Counted from the stretch's first letter, positions 45,016 to 54,325 are shown. The stretch: DNA of 64,000 nt from Peribacillus tepidiphilus (GCF_009466385.1 NZ_WIAQ01000020.1:25355-89354); one strand, 5' to 3'. Notes: generated by a model from the letters alone, not told the origin. Program-made: numbers and translations.

Positions 45016-46083
45016 ATGAAACATTTAGTCATCCTTGGTGGAGGTTACGGGGGAATGAGAATTCTTCACCGCTTACTTCCTAATCAACTTCCTGAAGATA
45101 TCACGATTACTTTAGTTGATCGTAATCCTTATCACTGCTTGAAAACAGAGTATTATGCGCTGGCTGCGGGGACAATTTCCGATCAACATATCCGAGTTTC
45201 GTTTCCTGAGCATGACCGTTTAAAATATGTATATGGAGAAATTACCTCCATTCTATTAGATGAAAATAAAGTGTTCTTAAAAGATCAAGAGCCTATTCAT
45301 TACGACGACCTTGTGATTGGACTAGGCTGTGAGGATAAATATCATAATGTTCCTGGTGCCGACCAATATACCTACAGCATCCAAACCATTGATCGTTCCC
45401 GAAGTACGTACCAGGCTCTAAATAATTTAGGTCCGGGTTCGACCGTTGCCATTGTTGGAGCTGGATTAAGCGGTGTTGAGCTTGCAAGTGAATTGTGTGA
45501 AAGCCGTCCTGACTTAAAAATCAAACTTTTTGACCGTGGCGATCATATTTTAGCTGCGTTTTCCCCAAGACTTAGCAAGTACGTTGAGGAATGGTTTGAC
45601 AGCCACAGTGTAGAAGTCATTAACAAGGCAAACATCACAAAAATCGAGGAAAATATTCTCTATAACCACGATGAACCGATTTCTTGCGATGTAATTGTAT
45701 GGACTGCAGGCATTCAGCCCAACAAAATTGTACGTGACCTAGATGTTGAAAAGGATTCTCAAGGTCGGGTAGTTCTGACACCTCAACATTCCATCCCTAA
45801 TTATGAAAATGTGTTTGTAGTTGGTGACTGCGCAAGTCTGCCACATGCTCCAAGTGCACAGCTAGCTGAAGGACAAGCAGAGCAAATCGTAACAGTATTA
45901 AAGAAAAAATGGGCTGGCGAACCTCTTCCAGAGAGCTTTCCTCCTATAAAATTAAAAGGAATTTTAGGTTCTCTCGGAAAAAAACACGGCTTTGGTATAT
46001 TAGCCGAACGACCAATCACAGGAAGAGTAGCACGGTTACTGAAGTCAGGTATTTTGTGGATGTACAAGTATCATAATGGATGA
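45016..46083 (+). CDS. yutJ: NDH-2-like pyridine nucleotide-disulfide oxidoreductase YutJ
   Basis: The product (355 aa) has FAD and NAD folds LVILGGGYGGMRILHRL and VAIVGAGLSGVELASEL and the late FAD motif FVVGDCASL. Shorter than YumB and without its long C-terminal membrane tail, yet it ends with AQLAEGQAEQI instead of the quinone-site AQIAMQQG. Substrate unknown. GGGGAT precedes the ATG. Confidence 0.9.
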   Translation: MKHLVILGGGYGGMRILHRLLPNQLPEDITITLVDRNPYHCLKTEYYALAAGTISDQHIRVSFPEHDRLKYVYGEITSILLDENKVFLKDQEPIHYDDLVIGLGCEDKYHNVPGADQYTYSIQTIDRSRSTYQALNNLGPGSTVAIVGAGLSGVELASELCESRPDLKIKLFDRGDHILAAFSPRLSKYVEEWFDSHSVEVINKANITKIEENILYNHDEPISCDVIVWTAGIQPNKIVRDLDVEKDSQGRVVLTPQHSIPNYENVFVVGDCASLPHAPSAQLAEGQAEQIVTVLKKKWAGEPLPESFPPIKLKGILGSLGKKHGFGILAERPITGRVARLLKSGILWMYKYHNG

Positions 46084-46085
46084 TT

Positions 46086-46108
46086 AAACCCGGCTTTCGC
46101 CGGGTTTT
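46086..46108 (+). terminator. Terminator of yutJ
   Basis: AACCCGGC and GCCGGGTT form the stem with a TTTC loop, followed by TT. The same hairpin recurs at 46268-46292. Confidence 0.88.
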
Positions 46109-46236
46109 CAGACTGTTGACAAACGCTCGCATTCTTCGTCACGAACCCTCCTCCCGTGCTCATTACCGTCTATGGTAACTCCGCTCCTCGTACGGGTTCG
46201 TTCCTCGACTGACAAGCGTTTTCAATCAGTCTGAAA
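46106..46236. repeat. Long imperfect hairpin element downstream of yutJ
   Basis: TTTCAGACTG (46106-46115) pairs with CAGTCTGAAA (46227-46236), TTGACAAACGCT with AGCGTTTTCAA (one bulge), ACGAACCC with GGGTTCGT, and TACC with GGTA at the tip. The whole is a 130-nt elongated stem of REP/MITE type without coding capacity. Confidence 0.75.
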
Positions 46237-46267
46237 GTGCATGAAATATACTTTGTCTACACTCTAT

Positions 46268-46360
46268 AAACCCGGCTTTCGCCGGGTTTTTTATACTGTC
46301 CGCAGATGCTCCCATTCTTTTATTACGTCTCCTGTATGGTAATTGCCGGGCTTTTATTCA
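46268..46360 (+). repeat. Second terminator copy with a degenerate duplicate of the hairpin start
   Basis: AAACCCGGCTTTCGCCGGGT at 46268 repeats the yutJ terminator; the following ACTGTCCGCAGATGCTCCCA resembles ACTGTTGACAAACGCTCGCA after the first copy, and GTATGGTAATTGCCGGGC resembles the tip. This is a decayed tandem duplication, lying against the 3' end of yuzD. Confidence 0.7.
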
Positions 46361-46684
46361 TTCAACCCTATACCCGTACTTTTCCATTTCAGCAACAATG
46401 GTCTTAAGCTTCGGATTTCCTTCTCCTACAATTTTGTTTTTGATCACGACTACCGGATAAAATAAATCTTCCTCAATAACTCTTTTAGCAAATGACGTTT
46501 TGGTTTCATCCTCATGTTCCTGATGAATATCAATATAAGAAATTGTAAAAGGCTGACTAGGAAACTTTCTAGAAAGTGCAGCTTGTAGCCATTCATACGT
46601 TTCTTTTGATGACGGCAAATTTACGCAACTTGGACATACTACTTCTGCTCCGTATACTTCAATCTCAAGATTCTTTCTGTTCAC
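46358..46684 (-). CDS. yuzD: YuzD family protein (DUF1462)
   Basis: The product (108 aa) has a thioredoxin-like start (IEVYGAEVVCPSCVNLPSSKETYEW) with a CPSC motif, matching YuzD. Disulfide or iron-sulfur chemistry is inferred from the motif. GTG start with GGGAG at 8 nt. Divergent from yutI, as in B. subtilis. Confidence 0.9.
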   Translation of the reverse strand: MNRKNLEIEVYGAEVVCPSCVNLPSSKETYEWLQAALSRKFPSQPFTISYIDIHQEHEDETKTSFAKRVIEEDLFYPVVVIKNKIVGEGNPKLKTIVAEMEKYGYRVE

Positions 46685-46836
46685 AACGCCTACTCCCTTC
46701 GGCTTTTTCTTTTTTTATATGAATATTGTATAGGAAAATTGTGTCTTGGAGAAAGTATGAACTTTTTTTGAAGGATTTCAAATGGATTTTTTGGTCGCTA
46801 GTGATTATAATATGAAGTAGGAAAGGAGCGATATAC

Positions 46837-47073
46837 ATGTCTGAACAATCATTGAAAGAACAGGTTCAAGAAGTATTAGATAAACTTCGTCCGTTCTTGC
46901 TTCGCGACGGAGGAGACTGTGAACTAGTAGACGTTGAGGACGGCATCGTAAAGCTGCGCCTTCTCGGTGCTTGCGGAAGCTGCCCAAGCTCTACCATTAC
47001 GCTTAAAGCCGGTATCGAGCGCGCTCTTCTTGAAGAAGTACCGGGCATCGTTGAAGTTGAACAAGTATTCTAA
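46837..47073 (+). CDS. yutI: NifU C-terminal-domain scaffold YutI (Nfu)
   Basis: The product (78 aa) is a single Nfu domain with the cluster motif CGSC (Cys46, Cys49) in [18 protein letters not shown]. Nfu carries 4Fe-4S clusters to enzymes such as lipoyl synthase and aconitase. AAGGAGCG precedes the ATG. Own terminator. Confidence 0.95.
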   Translation: MSEQSLKEQVQEVLDKLRPFLLRDGGDCELVDVEDGIVKLRLLGACGSCPSSTITLKAGIERALLEEVPGIVEVEQVF

Positions 47074-47094
47074 TCTATTTTTTAAATAGAATGT

Positions 47095-47129
47095 AAGGCT
47101 AAAACTCACGAGTGAGTTTTAGCCTTTTT
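47095..47129 (+). terminator. Terminator of yutI
   Basis: AAGGCTAAAACTCA pairs perfectly with TGAGTTTTAGCCTT, followed by TTT. Confidence 0.9.
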
Positions 47130-47247
47130 GTGTTTATAAAATAAAAATACTCACCATTTTTTTGATTCAGTCCCTAAATCCATTCATTTCTTCCATCAAG
47201 CAAATCCTGTTTGTCCCTTTAGGCATTGACCGCTCTACCAAATCAAA

Positions 47248-47275
47248 AAGAGGCATTCCCCCTACAATGCCTCTT
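47248..47275 (-). terminator. Terminator of the hom-thrC-thrB operon
   Basis: AAGAGGCATT and AATGCCTCTT form the stem; the minus strand continues TTTGATTT, 15 nt after the thrB stop. Confidence 0.85.
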
Positions 47276-47289
47276 AATAAAATAACCCT

Positions 47290-48228
47290 TTATTTAGACT
47301 GTATAATCTCCCCATTTGACTCTACAGAATAAGCTGTTACTGTGCTGCCATCATAATCAATTTCCAGCTTAATGGATTCGTACTCAGGGAACACTTCTGA
47401 TAATGCCTTTCGTACATTTTCAGTATGTTTTTTCTCTGAAAAACAAACCACCGTCGGTCCTGCCCCGCTAAGTGCAACTCCAAATGCTCCCGCTTGTTTG
47501 GCGATTTCTTCCGTATCCTCGATATGTGGCACAAGCTTTTTCCGATATGGCTGATGAAATCGATCCTCGCTCATCATTTTCCCGGCTAGCTCCCAATTTC
47601 CAGAAAGAAGTGCAGCTAGAAAGGTATTGGCAATCGCACTTGCCTTGACTGATTCCGAATAGGATAAAACAGAAGGAAGCACGTTTCGTGAATCCTCAGT
47701 ATAAAGCTCATAGTTCGGAATGAGGGCTACTATTTCAATCGAAGGAAGCTTAAAGGAAAGCAGGTTGGTTTCACGCTCATTATGCTCACCAACAACAAGC
47801 CCTCCTTTTACAGAAGCTCCAGCATTGTCGGGATGTCCTTCTTCAAGTGAAGAAAGATGCACTTTTTCTTCTTGAGACAGCCCCAAGTCACACATTACAT
47901 TTGCAAGCTCGATGCCAGCTACTATCGCTGATGCGCTGCTTCCGAGTCCACGTGTTAAAGGGATATCACTTGTTACATATAATTTACATGGCGACATTTC
48001 TTTTCCGTAAAGGGATGCTGTTTTTTTGGCAATCTTACAAATATAATGACTCTCGTCTCTTGGAAACACTTCAAGCTCTTTAGAGACAGGAATGACTTCC
48101 CATTTGTCACTTTTATAAACATCAACTGTCAAATATAACGACAGAGCCAATCCAATCGAATCAAAGCCCGGACCAAGATTCGCTGTGCTAGCCGGGACAC
48201 GGATGCTGTACATTTTCTCTTCGCTCAT
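47290..48228 (-). CDS. thrB: Homoserine kinase
   Basis: The product (312 aa) is a GHMP kinase with the ATP loop [16 protein letters not shown], the N-terminal [19 protein letters not shown] and the C-terminal [15 protein letters not shown]. It phosphorylates homoserine for threonine synthesis. Its ATG overlaps the thrC stop by four bases, giving coupled translation. Last gene of hom-thrC-thrB. Confidence 0.96.
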   Translation of the reverse strand: MSEEKMYSIRVPASTANLGPGFDSIGLALSLYLTVDVYKSDKWEVIPVSKELEVFPRDESHYICKIAKKTASLYGKEMSPCKLYVTSDIPLTRGLGSSASAIVAGIELANVMCDLGLSQEEKVHLSSLEEGHPDNAGASVKGGLVVGEHNERETNLLSFKLPSIEIVALIPNYELYTEDSRNVLPSVLSYSESVKASAIANTFLAALLSGNWELAGKMMSEDRFHQPYRKKLVPHIEDTEEIAKQAGAFGVALSGAGPTVVCFSEKKHTENVRKALSEVFPEYESIKLEIDYDGSTVTAYSVESNGEIIQSK

Positions 48229-49286
48229 AGCTGAGCCACACCTTGAATATGTTCTAAAATTTCTTTTTCATCTGTCGGCAGAACTACAGGCTTTATTTGA
48301 CTGTATTCAACAGCCACATTCGGATCCTTCAATCCGTTGCCTGTAAGAACAGCAACAATCTTGCTGCCCTTCTGTATTTCACCGCTTTTTAATTGCTTGA
48401 TTACCCCCGCAATCGATGCACAAGATGCTGGTTCAGCAAATACACCTTCCTTACGAGCTAAAAGCTGGTATGCTGCTAAAATTTCTTCATCTGACACTTC
48501 ATCCATTTTTCCTTCTGATTCACGGACAGCGTCAACTGCATATTGCCAGCTAGCAGGATTACCAATTCGGATTGCTGTTGCGATTGTTTCTGGCTCATCA
48601 AAGACTCGGTTGTGTACAATTGCTGCCGCACCTTCTGCTTCAAAGCCACGCATTTGAGGGAGACCTGTTCCTTTTTTCTCATGGTACTCTTTAAAACCCT
48701 TCCAGTATGCAGTTATATTACCAGCATTGCCAACAGGAATAGCAAGAACATCCGGAGCTTGGCCTAACACATCACAAATTTCAAATGCTGCCGTTTTTTG
48801 ACCTTCAATACGGTAAGGGTTTACAGAGTTCACCAAGGTAACAGGTGCTTTTTCACTAATGCTGCGTACAATTTTTAATGCCTGATCAAAGTTTCCGTCA
48901 ATTGCCACAATCTCTGCTCCATACATAACTGCCTGTGCAAGCTTTCCCATAGCAATTTTGCCGTTCGGAATGACAATTATGCAACGAAGACCTGCGCGAG
49001 CAGCGTAAGCAGCAGCTGCTGCTGAGGTATTTCCAGTTGAAGCACAGATGATTGCGTCACTACCTGCCTCAATCGCTTTAGCGACTGCCATGACCATTCC
49101 TCTGTCTTTAAAGGAGCCTGTAGGATTGGCTCCCTCGTATTTTACATATAGTTCAACGCCCCATTCTTTTGAAAGATTTTCGCATTTCACAAGTGGTGTG
49201 TTTCCTTCTAAAAGTGACAGAGCAGGTGTATTTTGATTTACGGGCAAAAATTCAGCATATTCTTGAATTAATCCTTTCCAGCTCAT
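48225..49286 (-). CDS. thrC: Threonine synthase
   Basis: The product (353 aa) is a fold-type II PLP enzyme; the lysine lies in [11 protein letters not shown] and the phosphate loop is [13 protein letters not shown]. It turns O-phosphohomoserine into threonine. Short Bacillus-type ThrC. Overlaps hom and thrB by 4 nt each. Confidence 0.96.
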   Translation of the reverse strand: MSWKGLIQEYAEFLPVNQNTPALSLLEGNTPLVKCENLSKEWGVELYVKYEGANPTGSFKDRGMVMAVAKAIEAGSDAIICASTGNTSAAAAAYAARAGLRCIIVIPNGKIAMGKLAQAVMYGAEIVAIDGNFDQALKIVRSISEKAPVTLVNSVNPYRIEGQKTAAFEICDVLGQAPDVLAIPVGNAGNITAYWKGFKEYHEKKGTGLPQMRGFEAEGAAAIVHNRVFDEPETIATAIRIGNPASWQYAVDAVRESEGKMDEVSDEEILAAYQLLARKEGVFAEPASCASIAGVIKQLKSGEIQKGSKIVAVLTGNGLKDPNVAVEYSQIKPVVLPTDEKEILEHIQGVAQL

Positions 49287-50581
49287 AACGCTCCGTCTCC
49301 TTCCACTCTGTAAGTACTTTTAATGACCTTCACCATTTCGTAGTCATTCAGCTTTTGTAAAATTTCTTCATAATCTTTTAACGATGCTTTATGTGTTACA
49401 AGCACTATTTCTGCTAGATCCTTTTGCTTTAGCGGTAATTGCAGAATTTTTTCGAAGCTTACACCATGCTCGGAGAAAATGGACGTGATATTCGCAAATA
49501 CACCCACTTCATCTTTTACATGCAGGCGTACAAAATACTTAGAGAAAATTTCTGAAGCATCTTTTAAGTTTTTCTTATATTGTGGGGCGACAACGCTTCG
49601 TCCATTTACACCCAATCTCATATTTTTCATAACCCCTACAAGATCAGAAACTACAGCAGTTGCTGTCGGCAGGCTTCCCGCCCCTGGTCCATAGAACATT
49701 GTTTCCCCTACTGCTTCTCCATACACATACACAGCGTTGTATTCATCATTGACGGAAGCTAATGGATGCGTTTCTGGTAATAACGTCGGCTGTACACTGA
49801 CCTCTACCTTTTCTCCGCATCTGGACGCGATCCCAATCAGCTTCATCGTATAACCTAGCTTCTTACTGTAATCTAGATCTTCTTCGGTGATCTCAGTAAT
49901 ACCCTTAACCTTTACATCATCTAAATCAAGATTCATCGAAAAACCCAATGTTGCTAGAATCGCCATTTTGCGGGCTGCATCTAATCCCTCTACATCTGCT
50001 GTCGGATCAGACTCCGCATATCCAAGCTCTTGTGCTTCTTTTAAAACCTCTTCATAAGGACTGCCATACTTGCTCATTTTTGTGAGAATGAAGTTTGTAG
50101 TCCCATTCACGATGCCCATCATCTTGGTAATGCGATCAGAAGCCAATCCTTCCACAAGGCTTCGTAAGATTGGGATTCCTCCTGCAACACTTGCTTCATA
50201 AAATAAATCACAATGATTTGCTGTTGCCTCTGTGAGTAATTCGGATCCATACAAAGCCATCAGGTCCTTATTAGCAGTGACCACATGTTTTTTATTCCTA
50301 ACAGCTTTAAGCAAATACTCTCGTGTTTGCTCAATACCACCCATCACTTCAATAACAACATCAATTTCCGGGTTTTCTAAAATATCATTTGCATCTGTAG
50401 TAAGAAGAGAACGATCCACAACTACCCCACGTTCCTTTGATAAATCTTTTACAAGAATCTTTTTTATATGAACTGGACAGCCAATTTGGTGCATCAATTT
50501 ATCCTGATGATTCTCAACAATTCTCACAACACCTGAACCTACTGTTCCAAGACCAAGCAAGCCAATAGAAATAGCCTTCAT
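49283..50581 (-). CDS. hom: Homoserine dehydrogenase
   Basis: The product (432 aa) has the NAD(P) fold [15 protein letters not shown], the catalytic domain ([25 protein letters not shown], lysine in [20 protein letters not shown]) and a C-terminal ACT domain ([25 protein letters not shown]) for feedback control by threonine. First gene of the operon; a SigA promoter lies 50-90 nt upstream. Confidence 0.96.
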   Translation of the reverse strand: MKAISIGLLGLGTVGSGVVRIVENHQDKLMHQIGCPVHIKKILVKDLSKERGVVVDRSLLTTDANDILENPEIDVVIEVMGGIEQTREYLLKAVRNKKHVVTANKDLMALYGSELLTEATANHCDLFYEASVAGGIPILRSLVEGLASDRITKMMGIVNGTTNFILTKMSKYGSPYEEVLKEAQELGYAESDPTADVEGLDAARKMAILATLGFSMNLDLDDVKVKGITEITEEDLDYSKKLGYTMKLIGIASRCGEKVEVSVQPTLLPETHPLASVNDEYNAVYVYGEAVGETMFYGPGAGSLPTATAVVSDLVGVMKNMRLGVNGRSVVAPQYKKNLKDASEIFSKYFVRLHVKDEVGVFANITSIFSEHGVSFEKILQLPLKQKDLAEIVLVTHKASLKDYEEILQKLNDYEMVKVIKSTYRVEGDGAL

Positions 50582-50638
50582 GTTTGTTCCCCTTTCTAAT
50601 GTACATTCTGAAAAAACAAATGTATTTACATAATAGAC

Positions 50639-50667
50639 ATTATAATCCTAACAACCTTTTATTACAA
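50639..50667 (-). promoter_or_regulatory. SigA promoter of hom-thrC-thrB
   Basis: On the minus strand TTGTAA (50662-50667) and a perfect TATAAT (50639-50644) are 17 bp apart; start near 50632. No T-box or other riboswitch is seen in the 50-nt leader. Confidence 0.7.
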
Positions 50668-50777
50668 TAGTCTGAAAAAAAGAATTATGAAAAAATTAAT
50701 AATATGTAAAGATAATAAGTTTTCCATGTGTATGTACGAAAATAAAAGAAATTTTTAATCTAAACATTATATTCAAA

Positions 50778-50805
50778 GAGCATTCCTTCTCTCGAAGGAA
50801 TGCTC
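50778..50805 (-). terminator. Terminator of the 2-hydroxyacid dehydrogenase gene
   Basis: GAGCATTCCTTC and GAAGGAATGCTC form a perfect 12-bp stem with a TCTC loop; the minus strand continues TTTGAATAT. Confidence 0.8.
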
Positions 50806-50851
50806 AGGAAAAGATTTAGTATGCATCTTAATCACTTAACGAACCAAAGTT

Positions 50852-51841
50852 TTATACCTTTTGCTTTTCCCATGCCTTATTGACTAATGTTTTAGGACTT
50901 TTACCAGAAAGCACTCGATCAACATTTTCCACACAAAGCTGCATCATGGCTTCGCGTGTTTCTCTCGTTGCACTTCCAATGTGAGGAAGAGCTACGACGT
51001 TTTGGAGAGACAGTAATGGATGATCCGCTCCAATCGGCTCTGTTTCAAAAACATCCAAGCCTGCTGCTGCGATTTCTCCTTCAACAAGTGCCTCATATAA
51101 AGCTTTCTCATCTACCACAGGTCCACGGGAAGCGTTAATAAATATAGCCGATTTTTTCATTTTATTAAAGGCTTCACGATTGAATAGTTTTTTGGTGTCA
51201 GGCGTAAGAGGAGTCAAGCATACAATGAAATCTGCCTGTTGAATGAGATCTTCAAAGCTGCAGTATTTGGCTCCTAGAGATTTTTCTGCTTCAGGCTTTC
51301 TTGAACGATTATGATACAAGATATTCATATCAAAACCTTTCGCCCGTTTTGCAACAGCCTCACCGATTGAGCCCATTCCTACGATGCCGATTGTCTTATG
51401 GTGGATATCATGGCCAGCTAATAAGAACGGACTCCAGCTCTTCCATTCCCCTTTTTTTACTACTTCTGCTGCTTCTATTATTCTTCGAGCTGTAGCCATA
51501 AGCAAGGCAAAAGTCAAATCTGCTGTCGTATCTGTTAAAACGTCTGGGGTGTTACAGATGGCGATCCCTTTTTTAGTAGCAGCTTGAACATCAATATTGT
51601 CATACCCTACTGCCAAATTTGCCACAACTTGAAGATTACGACCTGCTTCTAGTAGCTCTTCATCAATTTTTTCTGATAGCATCGTGATAAGAGCCGTGGC
51701 TTTTTTAACCTCATTTAGTAACGTTTCTCTTGGGACAGGTGTACTTTCATGCTCCCACATGTTCACATCATATTTCTCTTTCAGTGACGAAACGATCTGC
51801 TCTGAAAGCTTGCGTGTAATGAATACATAGGGTTTTTTCAT
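50852..51841 (-). CDS. D-2-hydroxyacid dehydrogenase (glyoxylate/2-ketogluconate reductase type)
   Basis: The product (329 aa) has the NAD-binding GIVGMGSIGEAVAKRA, the catalytic Arg in INASRGPVVDEKAL, Glu in DVFETEPIG and His in ALPHIGSATRE. It reduces 2-oxoacids with NAD(P)H; YvcT of B. subtilis is related. The glycolate oxidase genes at the left end could supply glyoxylate, but they are 49 kb away. AAGGAG is 9 nt before the ATG at 51841. Confidence 0.92.
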   Translation of the reverse strand: MKKPYVFITRKLSEQIVSSLKEKYDVNMWEHESTPVPRETLLNEVKKATALITMLSEKIDEELLEAGRNLQVVANLAVGYDNIDVQAATKKGIAICNTPDVLTDTTADLTFALLMATARRIIEAAEVVKKGEWKSWSPFLLAGHDIHHKTIGIVGMGSIGEAVAKRAKGFDMNILYHNRSRKPEAEKSLGAKYCSFEDLIQQADFIVCLTPLTPDTKKLFNREAFNKMKKSAIFINASRGPVVDEKALYEALVEGEIAAAGLDVFETEPIGADHPLLSLQNVVALPHIGSATRETREAMMQLCVENVDRVLSGKSPKTLVNKAWEKQKV

Positions 51842-51969
51842 CCTGTAAAACTCCTTCTTCAACTATGATGATGATTAATCAGATTGTACAAGTTCATCAT
51901 AACATAATAAAGGAAGAAAATTTAGAAAAATGAATAAACGCACCTAAAACATTGTACTAGACATGGTCA

Positions 51970-52971
51970 TTACAGCCAATCCACTTTAATAATTTGAAGC
52001 TTTTTAGCAGGAACTCTCACACTCTCAAAAAATCTTCGCAAAAACTCCTCATAGTAGCTAGATTGATTCGTATATTTTTCAAGCTGTTCTTCTAGGATTT
52101 TTTTTCTCGTTTCACTTCCATTTACATAATATTCTTCGATTGTCTCGAAATAATGGACCGGAAATAGCAATCGCGCATAAATCAATCTCCATCCAAAGCT
52201 TGAAGGCTCGCTTAAACTTCTATATTCATCTGCAAATTGACCGATTCCTGGTTGGTGCGTATGAATATGTTGGAAATAATGCTGTCGAATCCATTCTGCT
52301 AAATCTCTCCCAGCATGATCGATTACCCAATCAAAAGGATTTTTTACACAGTAACTCCCTACCCATAAATCATTCGTAAAACGCTCATGGCAGATGGTTG
52401 CGGCATCAAATCCTTGAGGATCCTGGTCGATTTCGGTGTCGACTAAATATTGAATCGCATTTTCCCCTAACGCCATATAATAAGGAAAAGAATCTACAAA
52501 AAGTCTTTCGAAATCGTTACTTGGATGGGAGTGCAATTTTTCTCTCCAAACAGCTTCCATTTGATCTATTCTCTTTTCCCATAGTTCCTTCCATTTTCCG
52601 ATTCGATTTGTTTTTTTTACAGGCTCTGCAAACATACGTCCTCTCGCATGGAATTTCGCTAATTTCTTTCCCATTTTATATGGCCTAGATTCTTCAAGCC
52701 TTTGATTGGCGAGCAGTAAGAATTTTTTGTCTCCATTAAGTGAAACGTACGTACCGTGCTTTGACATAACAAAAGATGAAACATATGCATCTCCCTGTGA
52801 AATCATGAACTGAGAAAGTTTCAGCCTTTCCATCAGCTCTTCCTCATCCATTTCAGAAATGGGTATGACCGTGTATACCGTATCACCTGAACGAAAGATT
52901 TCGTATCTCATAGATACTTCTCGCCTATCAAGCTGTATACCGTAGTTTTTGTAAATAGCCTCCTGAAGCAT
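51970..52971 (-). CDS. yutH: Spore coat-associated kinase-fold protein YutH
   Basis: The product (333 aa) matches YutH of the CotS/CotI family, with an aminoglycoside-phosphotransferase-like fold. DPQGFDAATICHERFTNDLWV and FDWVIDHAGRDLAEWIR stand where kinases have the catalytic loop and metal Asp, so activity is doubtful. It is a sporulation protein (SigE regulon in B. subtilis). Start ATG follows GAGGAAG. Confidence 0.92.
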   Translation of the reverse strand: MLQEAIYKNYGIQLDRREVSMRYEIFRSGDTVYTVIPISEMDEEELMERLKLSQFMISQGDAYVSSFVMSKHGTYVSLNGDKKFLLLANQRLEESRPYKMGKKLAKFHARGRMFAEPVKKTNRIGKWKELWEKRIDQMEAVWREKLHSHPSNDFERLFVDSFPYYMALGENAIQYLVDTEIDQDPQGFDAATICHERFTNDLWVGSYCVKNPFDWVIDHAGRDLAEWIRQHYFQHIHTHQPGIGQFADEYRSLSEPSSFGWRLIYARLLFPVHYFETIEEYYVNGSETRKKILEEQLEKYTNQSSYYEEFLRRFFESVRVPAKKLQIIKVDWL

Positions 52972-53170
52972 TTCTTCCCTCCTCTTTTAACACAATTGTG
53001 TAAATTGCTCTTATTAGGACACTCTATGTCATATATATGAGAAATAGCCCGAAGTTATTTTTATTGAAATTGGTTGGAATGTTTTTTGTTTCTTTTTAAT
53101 AAACAATATAAATACACTGTAAAATAACCCGCAAAGGTTAGAGTTTAAATAATTAATAAAGGTGATGACT

Positions 53171-53668
53171 ATGGCTGAGAAAAAAATAAGTGTATCAGAG
53201 CAAACTGCAAGGAAATGGCTTCAAGAAAGAGGAGTTACTGTCAAGGACATTGCAGATCTAGTGATGTATCTTCAAACTAAATACCATTCTGATTTAAAAA
53301 TAGAAGAATGTATTCACAATGTAGAAAGAGTTTTATCTAAGCGTGAAGTGCAAAATGCTATTTTAACAGGCATTCAGCTCGACATTCTCGCAGAAAAAGG
53401 GATGCTTGAGGAACCGCTTCAATCCATCATAAAAATGGATGAAGGACTTTATGGGGTAGATGAGATACTGGCACTTTCTATTGTCAATGTTTATGGATCA
53501 ATCGGTTTCACAAACTATGGGTACATTGATAAGCAAAAACCTGGTATTTTGCTAATGCTGAATGATAAATCCACTGGTAAATGCAATACCTTTTTGGATG
53601 ATATCGTCGGGGCAATTGCCGCAGCTGCTTCAAGCCGCTTAGCTCACCGATCCATGAATGTAGAATAG
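53171..53668 (+). CDS. yutG: Phosphatidylglycerophosphatase A-like protein YutG
   Basis: The product (165 aa) matches the PgpA-related YutG family: KYHSDLKIEECIHNVERVLSKREVQNAILTGIQLD and DDIVGAIAAAASSRLAHR. It may dephosphorylate phosphatidylglycerophosphate at the membrane. AAAGGTGA lies 5 nt before the ATG at 53171. Element R1 copy 3 begins directly at its stop. Confidence 0.88.
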   Translation: MAEKKISVSEQTARKWLQERGVTVKDIADLVMYLQTKYHSDLKIEECIHNVERVLSKREVQNAILTGIQLDILAEKGMLEEPLQSIIKMDEGLYGVDEILALSIVNVYGSIGFTNYGYIDKQKPGILLMLNDKSTGKCNTFLDDIVGAIAAAASSRLAHRSMNVE

Positions 53669-53720
53669 AAAAGCGGAAACGCCCGATTAGCTCTTGGTTT
53701 AAGGAACGTCGACTAATTAA
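53669..53720 (+). repeat. R1 remnant abutting the yutG stop
   Basis: AAAAGCGGAAACGCCCGATT starts on the base after TAG, followed by GGAACGTCGACTAATT, both R1 blocks; the rest is missing. Confidence 0.8.
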
Positions 53721-53725
53721 AGGAG

Positions 53726-53766
53726 CTGTCCCATAAGTCGGAATAACGACTAATGGGCAGTCTTTT
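53726..53766 (+). terminator. Terminator downstream of yutG
   Basis: CTGTCCCATAAGTCG pairs with CGACTAATGGGCAG (two irregularities), followed by TCTTTTT. It also forms the left end of R2 copy 2; R2 copy 1 has CTGTCCCTTAG to its right. Confidence 0.75.
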
Positions 53767-54058
53767 TAAATACAAAGGGGCTTTCGTAAAGTTTGTTGCT
53801 TTTTTAGTGTAATGTAACGACACGATCTGAGTCGATTGAAGTGTAGAGTACTTGACCTCGAAAATTCATTTGCATTTCCTGCGTGCGGTGTTTATTCGAG
53901 CAAGCTTATTCAATGTCCTTCGAGAAAAAGAGGGAAGTGGCAGACCCCACAGGCGGTATCGCCGAGGAGTGTCATCCCTCCTCGCGGAAAGCAAGTCTCT
54001 CGCTGCAATCAACGGGCAAACTTTATAGTCTAAAAACAACAATCTATGCGAAAAGAGC
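53767..54058 (+). repeat. Interspersed element R2, long copy 2
   Basis: Conserved blocks are GGGGCTTTCGTAAAGTTTGT, GACCCCACAGGCGGTATCGC, CCTCGCGGAAAGCAAG and ATCAACGGGCAAACTTTATA. The right 55 bp match 13845-13900 almost exactly. No transposase; frames in it (53836-54086) are not genes. Such blocks occur in many Bacillus genomes, to my knowledge without an assigned role. Confidence 0.85.
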
Positions 54059-54082
54059 TAATACAAAAAAATCTCCTTTGGC

Positions 54083-54325
54083 CTGACCGATATATTGGAA
54101 TGATGACCGATATCTTGGTCCCGACGACCGATATCTTGGTCTCGACGACCGATATATCGGAATGACGACCGATATCCTGGTCCCGACGACCGATATCCTG
54201 GTCTCGACGACCGATATCTTGATCCCGACGACCGATATATTAGCCCTGATGACCGATATCTTGGTCCCGACGACCGATATCTTGGTCCTGACGACCGATA
54301 TATCGGAATGACGACCGATATCCTG
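54083..54325 (+). repeat. Tandem array B: twelve units of 20-21 bp, core GACGACCGATAT
   Basis: All units carry GA(C/T)GACCGATAT and then CTTGGTCCC, CTTGGTCTC, CCTGGTCCC, ATCGGAAT and similar. CCGATATATCGG in some units is a perfect 12-bp palindrome and GACCGATATCTTGGTC an imperfect one. Same family as array A 47 kb away but with more unit variety. Lies between yutG and convergent yutF. Confidence 0.95.
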
